Shown: piece by piece, positions 1-10,078 of the stretch
How the letters are laid out: every line of letters starts with the position of its first letter
How positions within the stretch are numbered: position 1 is the stretch's first letter
Source: Novosphingobium sp. Rr 2-17
GTDB taxonomy: Bacteria > Pseudomonadota > Alphaproteobacteria > Sphingomonadales > Sphingomonadaceae
DNA length: 64,000 nucleotides
NCBI RefSeq assembly: GCF_000272475.1
Contig: NZ_AKFJ01000007.1
Span: 62,001 to 126,000 of the forward strand
Direction: 5' to 3'
Notes under the pieces: generated by a model
Seen by the model: the letters and a program-made list of their open reading frames with translations, nothing else
Told to the model about the DNA's origin: nothing
Databases searched by the model: none
Program-made: the position numbers and the translations under genes

Positions 1-510
1 GCCACCGCTGGTCGAGGTCGATCCGCCGCTGGTGGACGTGGAACCCCCACTCGTAGAGGTCGAAGTCGAACCGCCGCTGGTGGTCGAGGTGATGACGATA
101 TTGCCGCCGCTTGATCCACCTCCACCGCCGCCGAAAAAGCCGCCGAAGAACCCACCGCCGAAGCCGCCGCCACTGGAGCCGCCGCCGATAACCACGGGGT
201 CACCACCGCCACCACCACCCATCGGGCCAGACGGCGCAGGTGGAATGTAGGGCGCGGGCAGCGGCACCGAGGCTATCTGCGGATCGCAGCAGGAGGGCCG
301 GACGATCGTGCGCATGCGCTTGATGGTGCGGGGTGGGGCCTTGCGCACCAGGCGCTTGGCCGGCTTGCGGACGGCCACTTTGGCCATTTTCAGCTTGCGA
401 TATTCGGTCTTGCTGGCTTGCGATTCCGCGACGTGGACGGCGCCCCCGCCAATGATGGCGCAGCCTGCCGCACAGGCAGACAATTTCGCTAGGGCAACCC
501 GGACCGACAT
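1..510 (-). CDS. Secreted Gly/Ser/Thr-rich protein, 3' end beyond the window
   Basis: The frame opens with ATG at 510 and stays open for 170 codons to the left edge, so the C-terminus is missing. The product begins with a signal-peptide-like stretch (MSVRVALAKLSACAAGCAII), then a basic Lys/Arg-rich segment (about residues 35-70) with a CC pair. A proline patch follows, then long runs of glycine broken by Phe and Ser, ending in repeated Ser-Thr-Ser-Gly-Gly units. I do not recognise a family. Such low-complexity tails precede short C-terminal sorting signals in some sphingomonad exported proteins, but that end is not visible here. The opposite-strand proline-rich frame is its mirror image and was not called. 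Confidence 0.6.
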   Translation of the reverse strand, partial: MSVRVALAKLSACAAGCAIIGGGAVHVAESQASKTEYRKLKMAKVAVRKPAKRLVRKAPPRTIKRMRTIVRPSCCDPQIASVPLPAPYIPPAPSGPMGGGGGGDPVVIGGGSSGGGFGGGFFGGFFGGGGGGSSGGNIVITSTTSGGSTSTSTSGGSTSTSGGSTSTSGG

Positions 511-561
511 AAACGCTGCTTTCTTTTCCCGCCAGAAATGCTCGATCTCGAAGGAGCAAGT

Positions 562-589
562 GCTCTCTGCGTGGAAGAGCGCAGAGAGC
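562..589 (-). other. Hairpin in the leader of the Gly-rich protein gene
   Basis: A perfect 10-bp inverted repeat (GCTCTCTGCG / CGCAGAGAGC, 8-nt loop) lies about 50 bases upstream of the start codon at 510. It would form a stem in the 5' leader if the promoter lies further right. There is no U-run, so a terminator is unlikely. Its role is unknown. Confidence 0.35.
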
Positions 590-734
590 GGCTAACGGAA
601 CAACAGTGTTAACCGCATTTCATGCGTCCCGATGCGGGAAAGAAGGCTGATTGACGAGCCCACATCCGGCAGTGTGCCAAAACAGGACTACTATCCCGGC
701 CGAAAGTAACCTTTTGAACTCTTTTCAAGTAATT

Positions 735-1793
735 TCAGCGCCCTTCGTCCGGCGCTCCCGAATCGAACAATGCACCTTGAGGCGCTTGCGGCGGGGTCAT
801 TCCCAGATGCTTCCAGGCCCGATCGTTCAAGCAACGACCGCGCGCAGTGCGCGCCACCAAGCCCAACTGGATCAGATACGGCTCGATCACTTCCTCGATC
901 GTGTCGCGCGGTTCCGACAGGCCTGCGGCCAGCGTCTCCACACCGACCGGTCCTCCTTTGTAGATGTCAGCGATCATCCGCAAATAACGGCGATCCTGCG
1001 CGTCCAGGCCGATTGAATCGACTTCCAGCCTGGTTAGGGAATCGTCGGCAATATCGTAAGTAATCGTGTCCGCCCCAGCCACATGCGCAAAGTCGCGCAC
1101 GCGGCGCATCAACCGACCTGCGACGCGCGGGGTGCCACGGGCTCGGCGGGCGATCTCGGTGGCCCCGCCCTTGTCGATACCGATGCCCAGCAAGCCGGCC
1201 CCGCGCGTGACGACCCGCTCCAGCTCCTCGACCGAATAGAACTGCAACCGGACCGGAATGCCGAAGCGGTCGCGCAGCGGGGTCTGGAGCAAGCCCTGCC
1301 GGGTGGTGGCGCCGATCAGGGTGAACGGCGGCAGATCGATCCGTACCGAGCGCGCCGAAGGCCCTTCGCCGATGATGAGATCGAGCGCGCGATCCTCCAT
1401 TGCCGGATAAAGCACTTCTTCGACCACGGGATTGAGGCGATGGATCTCGTCGATGAACAGGACGTCGCCTTGCTCAAGGTTGGTGAGCAGCGCGGCCAGG
1501 TCTCCGGCCTTGGCGATGACCGGGCCACTGGTGGCGCGAAAGCCCACGCCCAACTCGCGCGCGACGATCTGCGCCAGCGTCGTCTTGCCAAGGCCGGGCG
1601 GACCGAAAAACAGGACGTGGTCCATCGCCTCACGGCGCGAGCGCGCGGATTCGATGAAGACGCGCAAGTTGTCCTTGGCCCCTGCCTGGCCGACGAATTC
1701 CGCCAGTGTCTTGGGCCGTAGCGCCGCATCGACGTCTTCAGGTTGGCGCACGGGCGAGAGGATCGGCGGGGCGGACATCTCTTCCTTCATCAC
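735..1793 (-). CDS. ruvB: Holliday junction branch migration ATPase RuvB
   Basis: RuvB is the hexameric AAA+ motor that, with RuvA, drives branch migration of Holliday junctions. The 352-residue product has Walker A ([12 protein letters not shown]), Walker B (FIDEIH), the sensor region ([18 protein letters not shown]) and the C-terminal winged-helix domain, all of normal length. The first codon is GTG at 1793, followed at once by ATG at 1790. Either overlaps the ruvA stop (GTGA/TGATG), which implies translational coupling. It is the last gene of the yebC-ruvC-ruvA-ruvB series. The C-terminal tail after the winged helix is short and variable. Confidence 0.97.
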   Translation of the reverse strand: MMKEEMSAPPILSPVRQPEDVDAALRPKTLAEFVGQAGAKDNLRVFIESARSRREAMDHVLFFGPPGLGKTTLAQIVARELGVGFRATSGPVIAKAGDLAALLTNLEQGDVLFIDEIHRLNPVVEEVLYPAMEDRALDLIIGEGPSARSVRIDLPPFTLIGATTRQGLLQTPLRDRFGIPVRLQFYSVEELERVVTRGAGLLGIGIDKGGATEIARRARGTPRVAGRLMRRVRDFAHVAGADTITYDIADDSLTRLEVDSIGLDAQDRRYLRMIADIYKGGPVGVETLAAGLSEPRDTIEEVIEPYLIQLGLVARTARGRCLNDRAWKHLGMTPPQAPQGALFDSGAPDEGR

Positions 1794-2395
1794 CCCGCCG
1801 CCTTCTTAAGCGCCACGCGGACAAGATCGTTGAGACCGGCATCCTCGCCTAGGTCGGCTATCGCATGGGCTACCGCAGCACCGGCAACGACAGGCTTGAA
1901 GCCCAGGTTCTGCAGCGCGGAGACGGCGTCCGCGCTGACCGAGCCGGGCGGCGGGGCCATAGCGATACCGGGCGAACCCGGCACAACCGGCAGCGCCCCG
2001 GCTTTGTCCTTCAATTCGTTGACGATGCGGCTGGCGAGCTTTGGCCCCACACCGTTGGCGCGCGCGACCATTGCCGCATCGCCGCCAGCGCAGGCCCGCT
2101 GGATTTCCTCGGTGGTCAGCGCCGACAGGATCGCCAGCGCCACCTTGGAGCCGACGCCTTGCACGGCGGTCAACAAGCGGAACCACTCACGCTCCGCCGC
2201 TGTCGCGAAGCCGATCAGGCGCTGGTCGGTTTCGGAGACCTGCATCTCGGTGTGAACCACCACGCGATCGCCCCGGATGCCCAGTTGCCCCAAAGTGCGG
2301 GCCGAGCACTGGACGAGGTAGCCGACGCCGTTCACGTCCACGATCGCCCAATCGGCGCCAGTGTCGTCGAGCAGGCCTGTGAGCTTCGCGATCAT
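1790..2395 (-). CDS. ruvA: Holliday junction DNA helicase subunit RuvA
   Basis: RuvA is the tetrameric junction-binding partner of RuvB. The 201-residue product has the N-terminal OB fold ([11 protein letters not shown]...), the two helix-hairpin-helix motifs ([17 protein letters not shown] and [19 protein letters not shown]) and a C-terminal domain III (about residues 155-200) that contacts RuvB. It lies 92 bases downstream of ruvC and overlaps ruvB, the usual gene order. Confidence 0.96.
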   Translation of the reverse strand: MIAKLTGLLDDTGADWAIVDVNGVGYLVQCSARTLGQLGIRGDRVVVHTEMQVSETDQRLIGFATAAEREWFRLLTAVQGVGSKVALAILSALTTEEIQRACAGGDAAMVARANGVGPKLASRIVNELKDKAGALPVVPGSPGIAMAPPPGSVSADAVSALQNLGFKPVVAGAAVAHAIADLGEDAGLNDLVRVALKKAAG

Positions 2396-2487
2396 GGTTT
2401 GTTCCTATGGCACAGCCAGTCGAGCCACGGAAGGGCGAATTGCGCGGTGTGTCAGGCTGCCGCGCTTTAGCGGGCGGGCGGGCAAGA

Positions 2488-2964
2488 TCAGCGGTGACTG
2501 CCCATCATGTTGGCGTGGGTGATCGCCACGGCCAAGGCGTCCGACGCGTCCTCGCCCGCCAGCTTTACGCCGGGCAGCAGCACCTTGAGCATCGCCTGAA
2601 TCTGCTTCTTGTCCGCCCCGCCGGTGCCGACCAGCGCCTTCTTGACGACTTTGGTGGAATACTCCGCCACCGGCATCCCGGCCCGCGCTAGGCTGAGCAT
2701 GGCGACGCCGCGCGCCTGGCCCAGCTTCAGGGTGGACTGCGGATTGACGTTCACGAACACTTCCTCGACCGCGCCGGCATCGGGCCGATGGGCCAGGATC
2801 ACGTCGGTCAGCGCCGCATCCAACTCGACCAGCCGATCGGCCATGCAGGCCTTGGCGTCGGTGCGAATCTGGCCGTTGGCAACGTGGCTGAGCCGGCTTC
2901 CCGACTTGGCAACGACGCCCCAGCCGGTGCAGGTCAGGCCGGGGTCGAGGCCGATGATGATCAT
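2488..2964 (-). CDS. ruvC: Crossover junction endodeoxyribonuclease RuvC
   Basis: RuvC is the Holliday junction resolvase that nicks symmetrically across the junction. The 158-residue protein has the RNase H-like core with the acidic residues of the active site: the first Asp in [14 protein letters not shown], Glu in AVEEVFVN and the C-terminal [13 protein letters not shown]. Length is normal for the family. It lies between yebC and ruvA in the same direction. Confidence 0.96.
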   Translation of the reverse strand: MIIIGLDPGLTCTGWGVVAKSGSRLSHVANGQIRTDAKACMADRLVELDAALTDVILAHRPDAGAVEEVFVNVNPQSTLKLGQARGVAMLSLARAGMPVAEYSTKVVKKALVGTGGADKKQIQAMLKVLLPGVKLAGEDASDALAVAITHANMMGSHR

Positions 2965-3058
2965 TCCACCAAACGCGCTTCTAAAGCTCGGCCCCGGCCT
3001 TTGCCAGGGTGATGGATGCCGAATACGCGATCGCTAAATAGCCGGGCGCCGACCACGG

Positions 3059-3802
3059 TCAGCCCAGCTTCTCCAGCACTTCGTCCGAAATATCGTAGTT
3101 GCCCCAGACGGTCTGCACGTCGTCGTCGTCCTCAAGGGTATCGACCAGCTTCATCAAGGTGCCGGCGGTGTCGGCATCGACGTCCACCATGAGGCTCGGC
3201 TTCCACGCCAGCTTCACGCCTTCGGCCTCGCCGAGAACCTTTTCCAGTTCGCGCGCGACTTCGTGGAGGCTTTCCACCGAAGTCCACACCGAGTGGCTGT
3301 CCTCGTCGCTCTCGACATCGTCGGCGCCCGCCTCGATCGCGGCTTCGAGGACTTTGTCCTCGTCACCGACGGTGCCGGGGTATTCGATCAGACCGAGACG
3401 TTCGAAACCATGCGAAACCGCGCCCGAAGCACCCAGGTTGCCGCCGTTCTTCGCAAACGCGGTGCGCACGTTGGTGGCAGTGCGGTTGCGGTTGTCGGTC
3501 AGCGCCTCGACGATGATGGCGACGCCATTGGGACCGTAGCCTTCGTAGCGCACTTCCTCGTAGTTCTCGGCATCGCCCTTTGTGGCCTTGTCGATCGCGC
3601 GCTGGATATTATCCTTGGGCATCGACTGCGCCTTGGCGGCATTGACCGCAGCGCGCAGGCGCGGGTTCATGTCCGGATCGGGAATACCCATCTTCGCCGC
3701 GACGGTGATTTCGCGGCTAAGCTTGCTGAACTGCGCCGAGCGCTTCTTATCCTGCGCGCCCTTGCGGTGCATGATGTTCTTGAATTTGGAATGGCCTGCC
3801 AT
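3059..3802 (-). CDS. yebC: YebC/PmpR family protein (TACO1 family)
   Basis: The 247-residue protein starts [20 protein letters not shown], the family hallmark, and carries the conserved [17 protein letters not shown] and [19 protein letters not shown] segments plus an acidic C-terminal half. Members act as translation factors that relieve stalling or as DNA-binding regulators. The sequence does not decide between these roles. It is the promoter-proximal gene before ruvC. Confidence 0.95.
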   Translation of the reverse strand: MAGHSKFKNIMHRKGAQDKKRSAQFSKLSREITVAAKMGIPDPDMNPRLRAAVNAAKAQSMPKDNIQRAIDKATKGDAENYEEVRYEGYGPNGVAIIVEALTDNRNRTATNVRTAFAKNGGNLGASGAVSHGFERLGLIEYPGTVGDEDKVLEAAIEAGADDVESDEDSHSVWTSVESLHEVARELEKVLGEAEGVKLAWKPSLMVDVDADTAGTLMKLVDTLEDDDDVQTVWGNYDISDEVLEKLG

Positions 3803-4005
3803 TGGTCCGCTCGTTTGCCTGCCCGCTTCGAGGGGCGGGTTCGATGAATTGGAAAGTGGCGCGCCCCTTACAACACCGGCTTGGCCTTGGGCAACCTTTG
3901 CCGGCTATGCCAGCTTTGCGCCCGCCAGTGCCCCTGCCCGCCTCGATCCTCCAGCCCGCCTGCGCCAACGGATCACCGTGGCGCTGGCGATGGCCGGCTG
4001 AAAGG

Positions 4006-4242
4006 CTATTCGATGCCGAGAGCTGCCTTGTAGGTATCGAGAATCATGTCCATTTCGCGGCGATCGTCGGGCTTCATCTTACGCAGGCGGACGATCTGGC
4101 GCATGATCTTCACGTCATAGCCGACCGCCTTGGCCTCATTGTAGACGTCGCGGATATCGTCCGAGATGCCCTTCTTCTCTTCTTCGAGACGCTCGACGCG
4201 CTCGATCAGCAGGCGCAAGCGATCGTCGGTGTTTTCGGCCAT
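4006..4242 (-). CDS. gapR: GapR-like nucleoid-associated protein (DUF2312)
   Basis: This short, coiled-coil-rich 78-residue protein (MAENTDDRLRLLIERVERLE... ending YKAALGIE) matches the alphaproteobacterial DUF2312/GapR family. GapR binds overtwisted AT-rich DNA ahead of replication and transcription. The start at 4242 was chosen over an upstream in-frame ATG at 4311 because GGAG lies 9 bases before it and family members begin there. The preceding 200 bases (3803-4005, toward yebC) hold nothing I can identify. Confidence 0.9.
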   Translation of the reverse strand: MAENTDDRLRLLIERVERLEEEKKGISDDIRDVYNEAKAVGYDVKIMRQIVRLRKMKPDDRREMDMILDTYKAALGIE

Positions 4243-4333
4243 GGGTGTCAGCTCCGGTAAGTCGTGAATCGGTTGGCCGGGGCTGATAGCGGGCGCGAGG
4301 GATTCAAGCAAAGGCCCGGACCACCCACCATGG

Positions 4334-4371
4334 GGAAAACGGCAGGACGCCTTAGCGCCCTGCCGTTTTCC
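4334..4371 (-). terminator. Intrinsic terminator after the OYE gene
   Basis: A perfect 13-bp inverted repeat (GGAAAACGGCAGG / CCTGCCGTTTTCC, 12-nt loop) sits 3 bases past the stop of the OYE gene, between it and gapR. The U-rich end of each arm fits an intrinsic terminator working on the minus strand. Confidence 0.75.
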
Positions 4372-4374
4372 AAG

Positions 4375-5490
<1,116 letters not shown>

Positions 5491-5535
5491 ACGGAACGGC
5501 ACTCCGGTTGAAAAATCTGCCTGAAAGGTATAAAT

Positions 5536-5552
5536 TTGAAACCTAGGTTCAA
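5536..5552. promoter_or_regulatory. Near-palindromic operator candidate between OYE and hxlR genes
   Basis: TTGAAACCTAGGTTCAA contains a perfect 10-bp palindrome AACCTAGGTT with flanking TTGA/TCAA arms offset by one base. It sits between two divergent starts (5490 and 5598). HxlR-type repressors bind such dyads next to their own gene, so autoregulation is a reasonable inference. Confidence 0.5.
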
Positions 5553-5597
5553 GAGCGCACTTTAAATCGCTCAGGTATCTCCAAGGAAACCGCCCCC

Positions 5598-6002
5598 GTG
5601 TTCGCACCGTCCGTCGATATTGCCCCCACCGCGTCACCCAGTCCCCGCTTCGCGGTCGAATGCCCATCACGCGATTTGTTCGACCAGATCGCCGACAAAT
5701 GGTCGATGATGATCCTGACCGTGCTCGATGACGGCCCTTTGCGGTTCAATGCGGTGAAGCGCCAGTTGGAAGGCGTATCGCAGAAATCGCTCACCCAGTG
5801 CTTACGCCGTCTGGAGCGCAACGGGCTGGTCTTGCGCCGCGTGATCCCCGTCTCGCCCGTGGCGGTGGAATACGAAATCACCCCTCTGGGCCGCTCGTTG
5901 CAAGTCCCGTTCAAGGCGCTGTACCGATGGACCCGAGACAATTTTGACGCGGTGGAAGATGCGCGCGAGCGTTTCGACGGTATGCGAAACGCGGCAGAGT
6001 AG
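5598..6002 (+). CDS. HxlR-family transcriptional regulator
   Basis: The 134-residue winged-helix protein has the family's central block (DLFDQIADKWSMMILTVLDD, FNAVKRQLEGVSQKSLTQCL, RRLERNGLVLRRVIP, VEYEITPLGRSL). HxlR proteins bind as dimers and often respond to aldehydes or quinones through a cysteine; Cys residues occur at the start of the domain and in the recognition region. The start codon is GTG. It is divergent from the OYE gene, which is the likely target. Confidence 0.9.
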   Translation: MFAPSVDIAPTASPSPRFAVECPSRDLFDQIADKWSMMILTVLDDGPLRFNAVKRQLEGVSQKSLTQCLRRLERNGLVLRRVIPVSPVAVEYEITPLGRSLQVPFKALYRWTRDNFDAVEDARERFDGMRNAAE

Positions 6003-6022
6003 ACCTTGCCACCCTCGCCTGA

Positions 6023-6340
6023 TCAATGCCCGGCGGGGTTCTTCTTCAGGCTCTCTTCCATCCGGGCGATCTGCTCGGGCGTCGCCTCCGTCTGGTGCCT
6101 GGCCTTCCATTCGTCGAACGGCATCCCGTGGATCACCGCGCGCGCTTCCGCTTTGTCGCCGGGATAGCCAGCATCGCGTATCCAATCAGCCAGGCAATTG
6201 CGGCAAAAGCCCGCCAGCCCCATCAGTTCGATGTTCTGAGCATCGTGGCGATGTTGCAGGTGGCGGACCAGCCGACGAAAGGCTGCTGCGGCCACGGCGT
6301 CGTCTATTGAACTGAGCGTATCGTTATCGTCCATTTTCAT
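6023..6340 (-). CDS. DUF1244 family protein
   Basis: This small 105-residue protein carries the DUF1244 signature: HLQHRHDAQNIELMGLAGFCRNCLADW, with two nearby cysteines, and VIHGMPFDEWKARHQ. No function is established for the family, and the cysteine/His pattern may bind metal. Three in-frame ATGs (6346, 6340, 6334) are possible. 6340 is preferred because AAGGA lies 9 bases upstream of it. The gene is convergent with hxlR and divergent from pyk. Confidence 0.85.
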   Translation of the reverse strand: MKMDDNDTLSSIDDAVAAAAFRRLVRHLQHRHDAQNIELMGLAGFCRNCLADWIRDAGYPGDKAEARAVIHGMPFDEWKARHQTEATPEQIARMEESLKKNPAGH

Positions 6341-6447
6341 ACCCATTCGTCCTTGGTTTGTCGTCCGGGCTTTGCCATACCGGCGACCGAACGCAAAAGA
6401 GCCCCGCTCATAAAGCCAACCTTGGACACAAAAAAGGTAGCCGCATC

Positions 6448-7929
6448 TTGGCCAGCACTCCCTACCGTCGTTCCCCGCACCATCGCGGCATCAAGCGCCA
6501 ACGCAAGGTGAAGATCCTGGCGACGCTCGGCCCTGCCAGCCGCGACCGCGAAATGATCGCCAAGCTGCTGCGCGCCGGCGCCGACGCCTTCCGCGTCAAC
6601 ATGAGCCACGGCGACCACGAAACCCACCGCGAAACCATCGCCAACATCCGCTGGGTGGAAAAGGATCTGGGCCGCCCGGTCTCGATCCTGTGCGACTTGC
6701 AAGGCCCCAAGCTGCGCGTCGGCACGTTCGAGGGCGGCAAGGCCTTCATCCGCCACAGCGCCCACTTCACGCTCGATAACGATCCCACTCCCGGCGACGA
6801 CACCCGCGTTTGCCTGCCGCACCCTGAGCTGTTTGGCATCCTCAAGAAGGGCCAGCGCCTGCTGATCGACGACGGCAAACTGCGGTTGGTCGTCATCCGT
6901 GCCGAGCCCACGGCGATCCTGTGCAGCGCCGAAGTCGGCGGGCCGATTTCGGATCGAAAGGGAGTCAACATTCCCGACGCGATCGTGCCGGTGCCCGCGC
7001 TGACCGAAAAGGACCGGCGCGACCTGACCTTCGCGATTGAAAATGGCGCGGACTGGATCGGCCTCTCGTTCGTTCAGCGGCCGGAAGATGTGGCGGAGGC
7101 GCGCCGCCTGATGGGCGGCTACGGCGCGCTGATGTCCAAGATCGAAAAGCCGGCGGCGGTCGAAAGCCTGGACGAAATCATCGAACTGTCCGACGGGATC
7201 ATGGTCGCGCGCGGCGACCTGGGCGTCGAACTGCTGCCCGAGGAAGTGCCGCCAATCCAGAAGCACATCGTCGAAAAGACGCGCGCGCAAGGCAAGCCGG
7301 TGGTCGTGGCCACGCAAATGCTCGAATCGATGATTACCAGCCCTTCCCCCACCCGCGCCGAAGTGTCGGACGTGGCCAATGCCGTGTATGACGGCGCGGA
7401 CGCGGTCATGCTCTCGGCCGAAACGGCGGCAGGGCAATGGCCGGTCGAGGCCGTCACCATCATGGACCGCATCGCGGTGCGGGTCGAAAGCGACCCCACT
7501 TATCGCGATCGCATCCACATCGCCGCAACCCCGCCCGATGCCACCAGCGCCGACGCTCTTTCCGCTTCCTGCGCCACGATCGCCGATACGCTGACGATCG
7601 AGGGGATCATCGTGTTCACTGGCTCAGGCATCTCTGCCCGCCGCGTCGCGCGCGAACGTCCTGCGGCACCGATGCTGGTGCTTACTCCCTCTCAGAAGAC
7701 CGCACGCCGCCTCGCACTGCTGTGGGGCGCACATGCGGTATCCACCAAGGACATCGGCAGCTTCGAGGAGATGATCGCCAAGGGCAAACGCATGGCCCTG
7801 CGCCACGGCTTCGGCGCTGCCGGCTCGCGCCTGGTGACGCTGGCCGGCGTGCCGTTCGGCGTGCCGGGGTCCACCAATCTGCTGCACATCGTGACGCTGA
7901 CGGGGAACGAGCTCAATACGCCCAAATAA
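6448..7929 (+). CDS. pyk: Pyruvate kinase
   Basis: The product converts phosphoenolpyruvate and ADP to pyruvate and ATP in glycolysis. Motifs present are KVKILATLGPAS at the N-terminus, FRVNMSHGD, the phosphate/metal site SKIEKPAAVESLDEI, ARGDLGVELLPEEVP and the VATQMLESM and AVMLSAETA segments, followed by a C-terminal allosteric domain. There is no ATG in a sensible place. TTG at 6448 gives a 493-residue protein of normal length with an AAGGT upstream. A further in-frame TTG exists at 6358 but would add an atypical leader. Confidence 0.93.
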   Translation: MASTPYRRSPHHRGIKRQRKVKILATLGPASRDREMIAKLLRAGADAFRVNMSHGDHETHRETIANIRWVEKDLGRPVSILCDLQGPKLRVGTFEGGKAFIRHSAHFTLDNDPTPGDDTRVCLPHPELFGILKKGQRLLIDDGKLRLVVIRAEPTAILCSAEVGGPISDRKGVNIPDAIVPVPALTEKDRRDLTFAIENGADWIGLSFVQRPEDVAEARRLMGGYGALMSKIEKPAAVESLDEIIELSDGIMVARGDLGVELLPEEVPPIQKHIVEKTRAQGKPVVVATQMLESMITSPSPTRAEVSDVANAVYDGADAVMLSAETAAGQWPVEAVTIMDRIAVRVESDPTYRDRIHIAATPPDATSADALSASCATIADTLTIEGIIVFTGSGISARRVARERPAAPMLVLTPSQKTARRLALLWGAHAVSTKDIGSFEEMIAKGKRMALRHGFGAAGSRLVTLAGVPFGVPGSTNLLHIVTLTGNELNTPK

Positions 7930-7996
7930 CGGGCGCCTTAGCGTCAATCACCCCGCTGCGCAGGAACTGAGCCTAGGCCCTCGCCCAGATCCTTTA

Positions 7997-8028
7997 TGCG
8001 TCATTCCCGCCACTGCGGGAATGACGCA
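7997..8028. terminator. REP-like hairpin between convergent pyk and bdhA
   Basis: A perfect 14-bp stem (TGCGTCATTCCCGC / GCGGGAATGACGCA) with a 4-nt loop lies between two converging genes. The CGTCATTCCCGC core resembles dispersed REP-type palindromes. It could also serve as a bidirectional terminator; no U-run follows. Confidence 0.6.
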
Positions 8029-8054
8029 GGTGGAAATAGCTCAGCGAGCCCCGC

Positions 8055-8834
8055 TCATTCCATGAACCAGCCGTGGCTGGCCACTAGCGACTGGCCAGTC
8101 AGGGCGTTGGATGCGAACGAGGCGAAGAACAGGGCGACCTGGGCAATGTCGTCCACGGTGGTGAATTCGCCGTCCACGGTCTCGCCAAGCATGACTTTCT
8201 TGACCACCTCGTCCTCGGAGATGCCTAGCTCCTTGGCCTGTTCGGGGATCTGCTTTTCGACCAGCGGTGTGCGGACGAAGCCTGGGCAGATCACGTTGGA
8301 GCGCACGCCCTTCTTGCCGCCTTCCTTGGCGATGGTGCGCGCCAGGCCCAGCAGGCCGTGCTTGGCGGTGACGTAAGCGCTCTTGAGCGGGCTGGCTTCC
8401 TTGGAGTGGACCGAGCCCATGAAGATCACCGAGCCCGAGCCTTGCGCATACATGTGCGGCAGCACGGCCTTGGAGGTGAGGAACGCGCCGTCCAGGTGGA
8501 TCGCCAGCATCTTCTTCCAATCAGCGAAGGCGAAATTTTCCACCGGATTGACGATCTGGATGCCCGCGTTCGAAACCAGCACGTCCACCGTGCCATAGGC
8601 TTCGACCACTTTGGCGACGCCGGCGTTGACCTGGTCCTCGTTGGTCACGTCCATCGCCACGGCCATCGCGGTGCCGCCCTTCGCGGCAATGCCGTCAGCG
8701 GCCTTCTGCGCTGCGTCAAGGTTGAGGTCGGCGATCACGACTTTGCCACCCTCGGCTGCGTAGGTATGGGCGATGGCATAGCCGATACCGCTGGCAGCGC
8801 CGGTGACGATGCAGACCTTGTCTTTCAGTTTCAT
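8055..8834 (-). CDS. bdhA: 3-hydroxybutyrate dehydrogenase (SDR)
   Basis: This 259-residue classical short-chain dehydrogenase has the Rossmann motif [12 protein letters not shown], the NAG motif (VSNAGIQ), catalytic Ser in [10 protein letters not shown] and YxxxK (YVTAKHG). The [18 protein letters not shown] region and the C-terminal SGW/HGW-type ending match D-3-hydroxybutyrate dehydrogenases, which oxidise 3-hydroxybutyrate to acetoacetate in PHB turnover. Its ATG overlaps the stop of the patatin gene (ATGA), so the two are translationally coupled. Confidence 0.9.
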   Translation of the reverse strand: MKLKDKVCIVTGAASGIGYAIAHTYAAEGGKVVIADLNLDAAQKAADGIAAKGGTAMAVAMDVTNEDQVNAGVAKVVEAYGTVDVLVSNAGIQIVNPVENFAFADWKKMLAIHLDGAFLTSKAVLPHMYAQGSGSVIFMGSVHSKEASPLKSAYVTAKHGLLGLARTIAKEGGKKGVRSNVICPGFVRTPLVEKQIPEQAKELGISEDEVVKKVMLGETVDGEFTTVDDIAQVALFFASFASNALTGQSLVASHGWFME

Positions 8835-10018
8835 GCACTTGCTCCAGGTTTAGCCGAGGCGGCGAGCGGATTTTCGCGGATGCCGGCCAAGTCGAACGTC
8901 ATGATCTCGTCGGGATTGAGCGTGCGACCGACCCAATCGGGATGATCGAGCGAAAAGTGCGCATCAGCAAGCCCACAGGCCCAGTGCTCGTCCACCGTCT
9001 GGCGCGAAAACTCGTAGTCCTTCGAGTTGGTTTCATAGCGGCGCGCACGGTTGATGAGGTGCATGACCGCCACCGCACCCGCCGGGCGGCAGGCGAGGAG
9101 ATGCTTCAGATCCCGATCTTGGCGCAACTCTTCGGGCAGCTTCTGGGCGAGCCGGGTCGCGGCTGCGTGCATCTTTTGCAACTGGCGCGACATATCGGTG
9201 TTGAGCCGGGTGCGGCTGGAATAGCGGATGTCTTTTTCGCGCTGGGCGACATCGGCCATCGTGCGCGGCACGATCCCGCGCGAGGAGAACAGATCCACCT
9301 GGAACACGGTCATCTCGCTCGAAGGGCGATTGTCGAGCACGTATTGCAACGGGGTGTTGGAGACCAGGCCGCCGTCCCAATACCACTCGCCATCGATTTC
9401 AACCGGCGGGAAGCCCGGCGGCAGCGCACCGCTGGCCATGATGTGCTCGGGCCGAATGGTGCGCTCGGTGTTGTCGAAATAGGCGAAGTTGCCGTTCAGC
9501 ATGTTGACCGCGCCGACGCTGAAACGCGTTTCGCCATGATTGAGTCGATCGAAATCGACGAGGTCCAGCAGCGTCGTGCGTAAAGGGGCGGTGTCGTAAT
9601 AGCTGAGGCGGTCCAGCGAGGCGGGCCACTGCGGCAAGGGCATCGGAAAGCGCGGATTGTAGAAGCCTGGAACTCCGAACGTGGCATCGTACAAGGCAGC
9701 GGCTTCGTTCATGAAGCCGCGTGCGAAGCCCGTCGGTTCGTCCAGCTTGAACATGAGTTCGCTGGAGATCTTGTTCCAGAACTTGCGCAGCGCCTCCACC
9801 CGATCTTCCGGGGCGTTACCGGCGATCAGAGCGGCATTGATCGCGCCGATGGAAATACCCGCGACCCAACCGGGCCGCTGGCCATCTTCGACGAGCGCCT
9901 CGTAGACCCCAGCCTGATACGCGCCCAGCGCGCCTCCGCCCTGGAGGACAAGGACTGTGGATGGATCGTGGCGCAAGCCGGCATTGGCAAAAGACGCCGC
10001 AGAGGGTTGATCAGTCAT
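8831..10018 (-). CDS. Patatin-like phospholipase (with C-terminal DUF3734-type region)
   Basis: The 395-residue protein has the patatin oxyanion hole [12 protein letters not shown], the nucleophile elbow GISIG (GxSxG) and the catalytic Asp in [10 protein letters not shown]. The C-terminal extension (about residues 290-395, including [13 protein letters not shown] and [11 protein letters not shown]) matches the DUF3734 tail. Patatin hydrolases cleave acyl esters. Coupling to bdhA hints at a role in mobilising 3-hydroxybutyrate from polymer or lipid, which is an inference from context. Confidence 0.9.
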   Translation of the reverse strand: MTDQPSAASFANAGLRHDPSTVLVLQGGGALGAYQAGVYEALVEDGQRPGWVAGISIGAINAALIAGNAPEDRVEALRKFWNKISSELMFKLDEPTGFARGFMNEAAALYDATFGVPGFYNPRFPMPLPQWPASLDRLSYYDTAPLRTTLLDLVDFDRLNHGETRFSVGAVNMLNGNFAYFDNTERTIRPEHIMASGALPPGFPPVEIDGEWYWDGGLVSNTPLQYVLDNRPSSEMTVFQVDLFSSRGIVPRTMADVAQREKDIRYSSRTRLNTDMSRQLQKMHAAATRLAQKLPEELRQDRDLKHLLACRPAGAVAVMHLINRARRYETNSKDYEFSRQTVDEHWACGLADAHFSLDHPDWVGRTLNPDEIMTFDLAGIRENPLAASAKPGASA

Positions 10019-10078
10019 TATTATTGAGTTCCGAAAGGCATGTTGCAGTGCAGCAACGCGGGAGTCCCGAGTCGGGTT

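Noticed and set aside
32..250. Proline-rich plus-strand frame at the left edge
   Set aside because: It is the complement of Gly/Ser codons of the minus-strand exported protein, whose start and signal peptide fit better.
6337..7518. A 393-codon minus-strand frame opposite pyk
   Set aside because: Its His/Arg/Asp-rich composition mirrors pyruvate kinase codons; pyk motifs on the plus strand are decisive.
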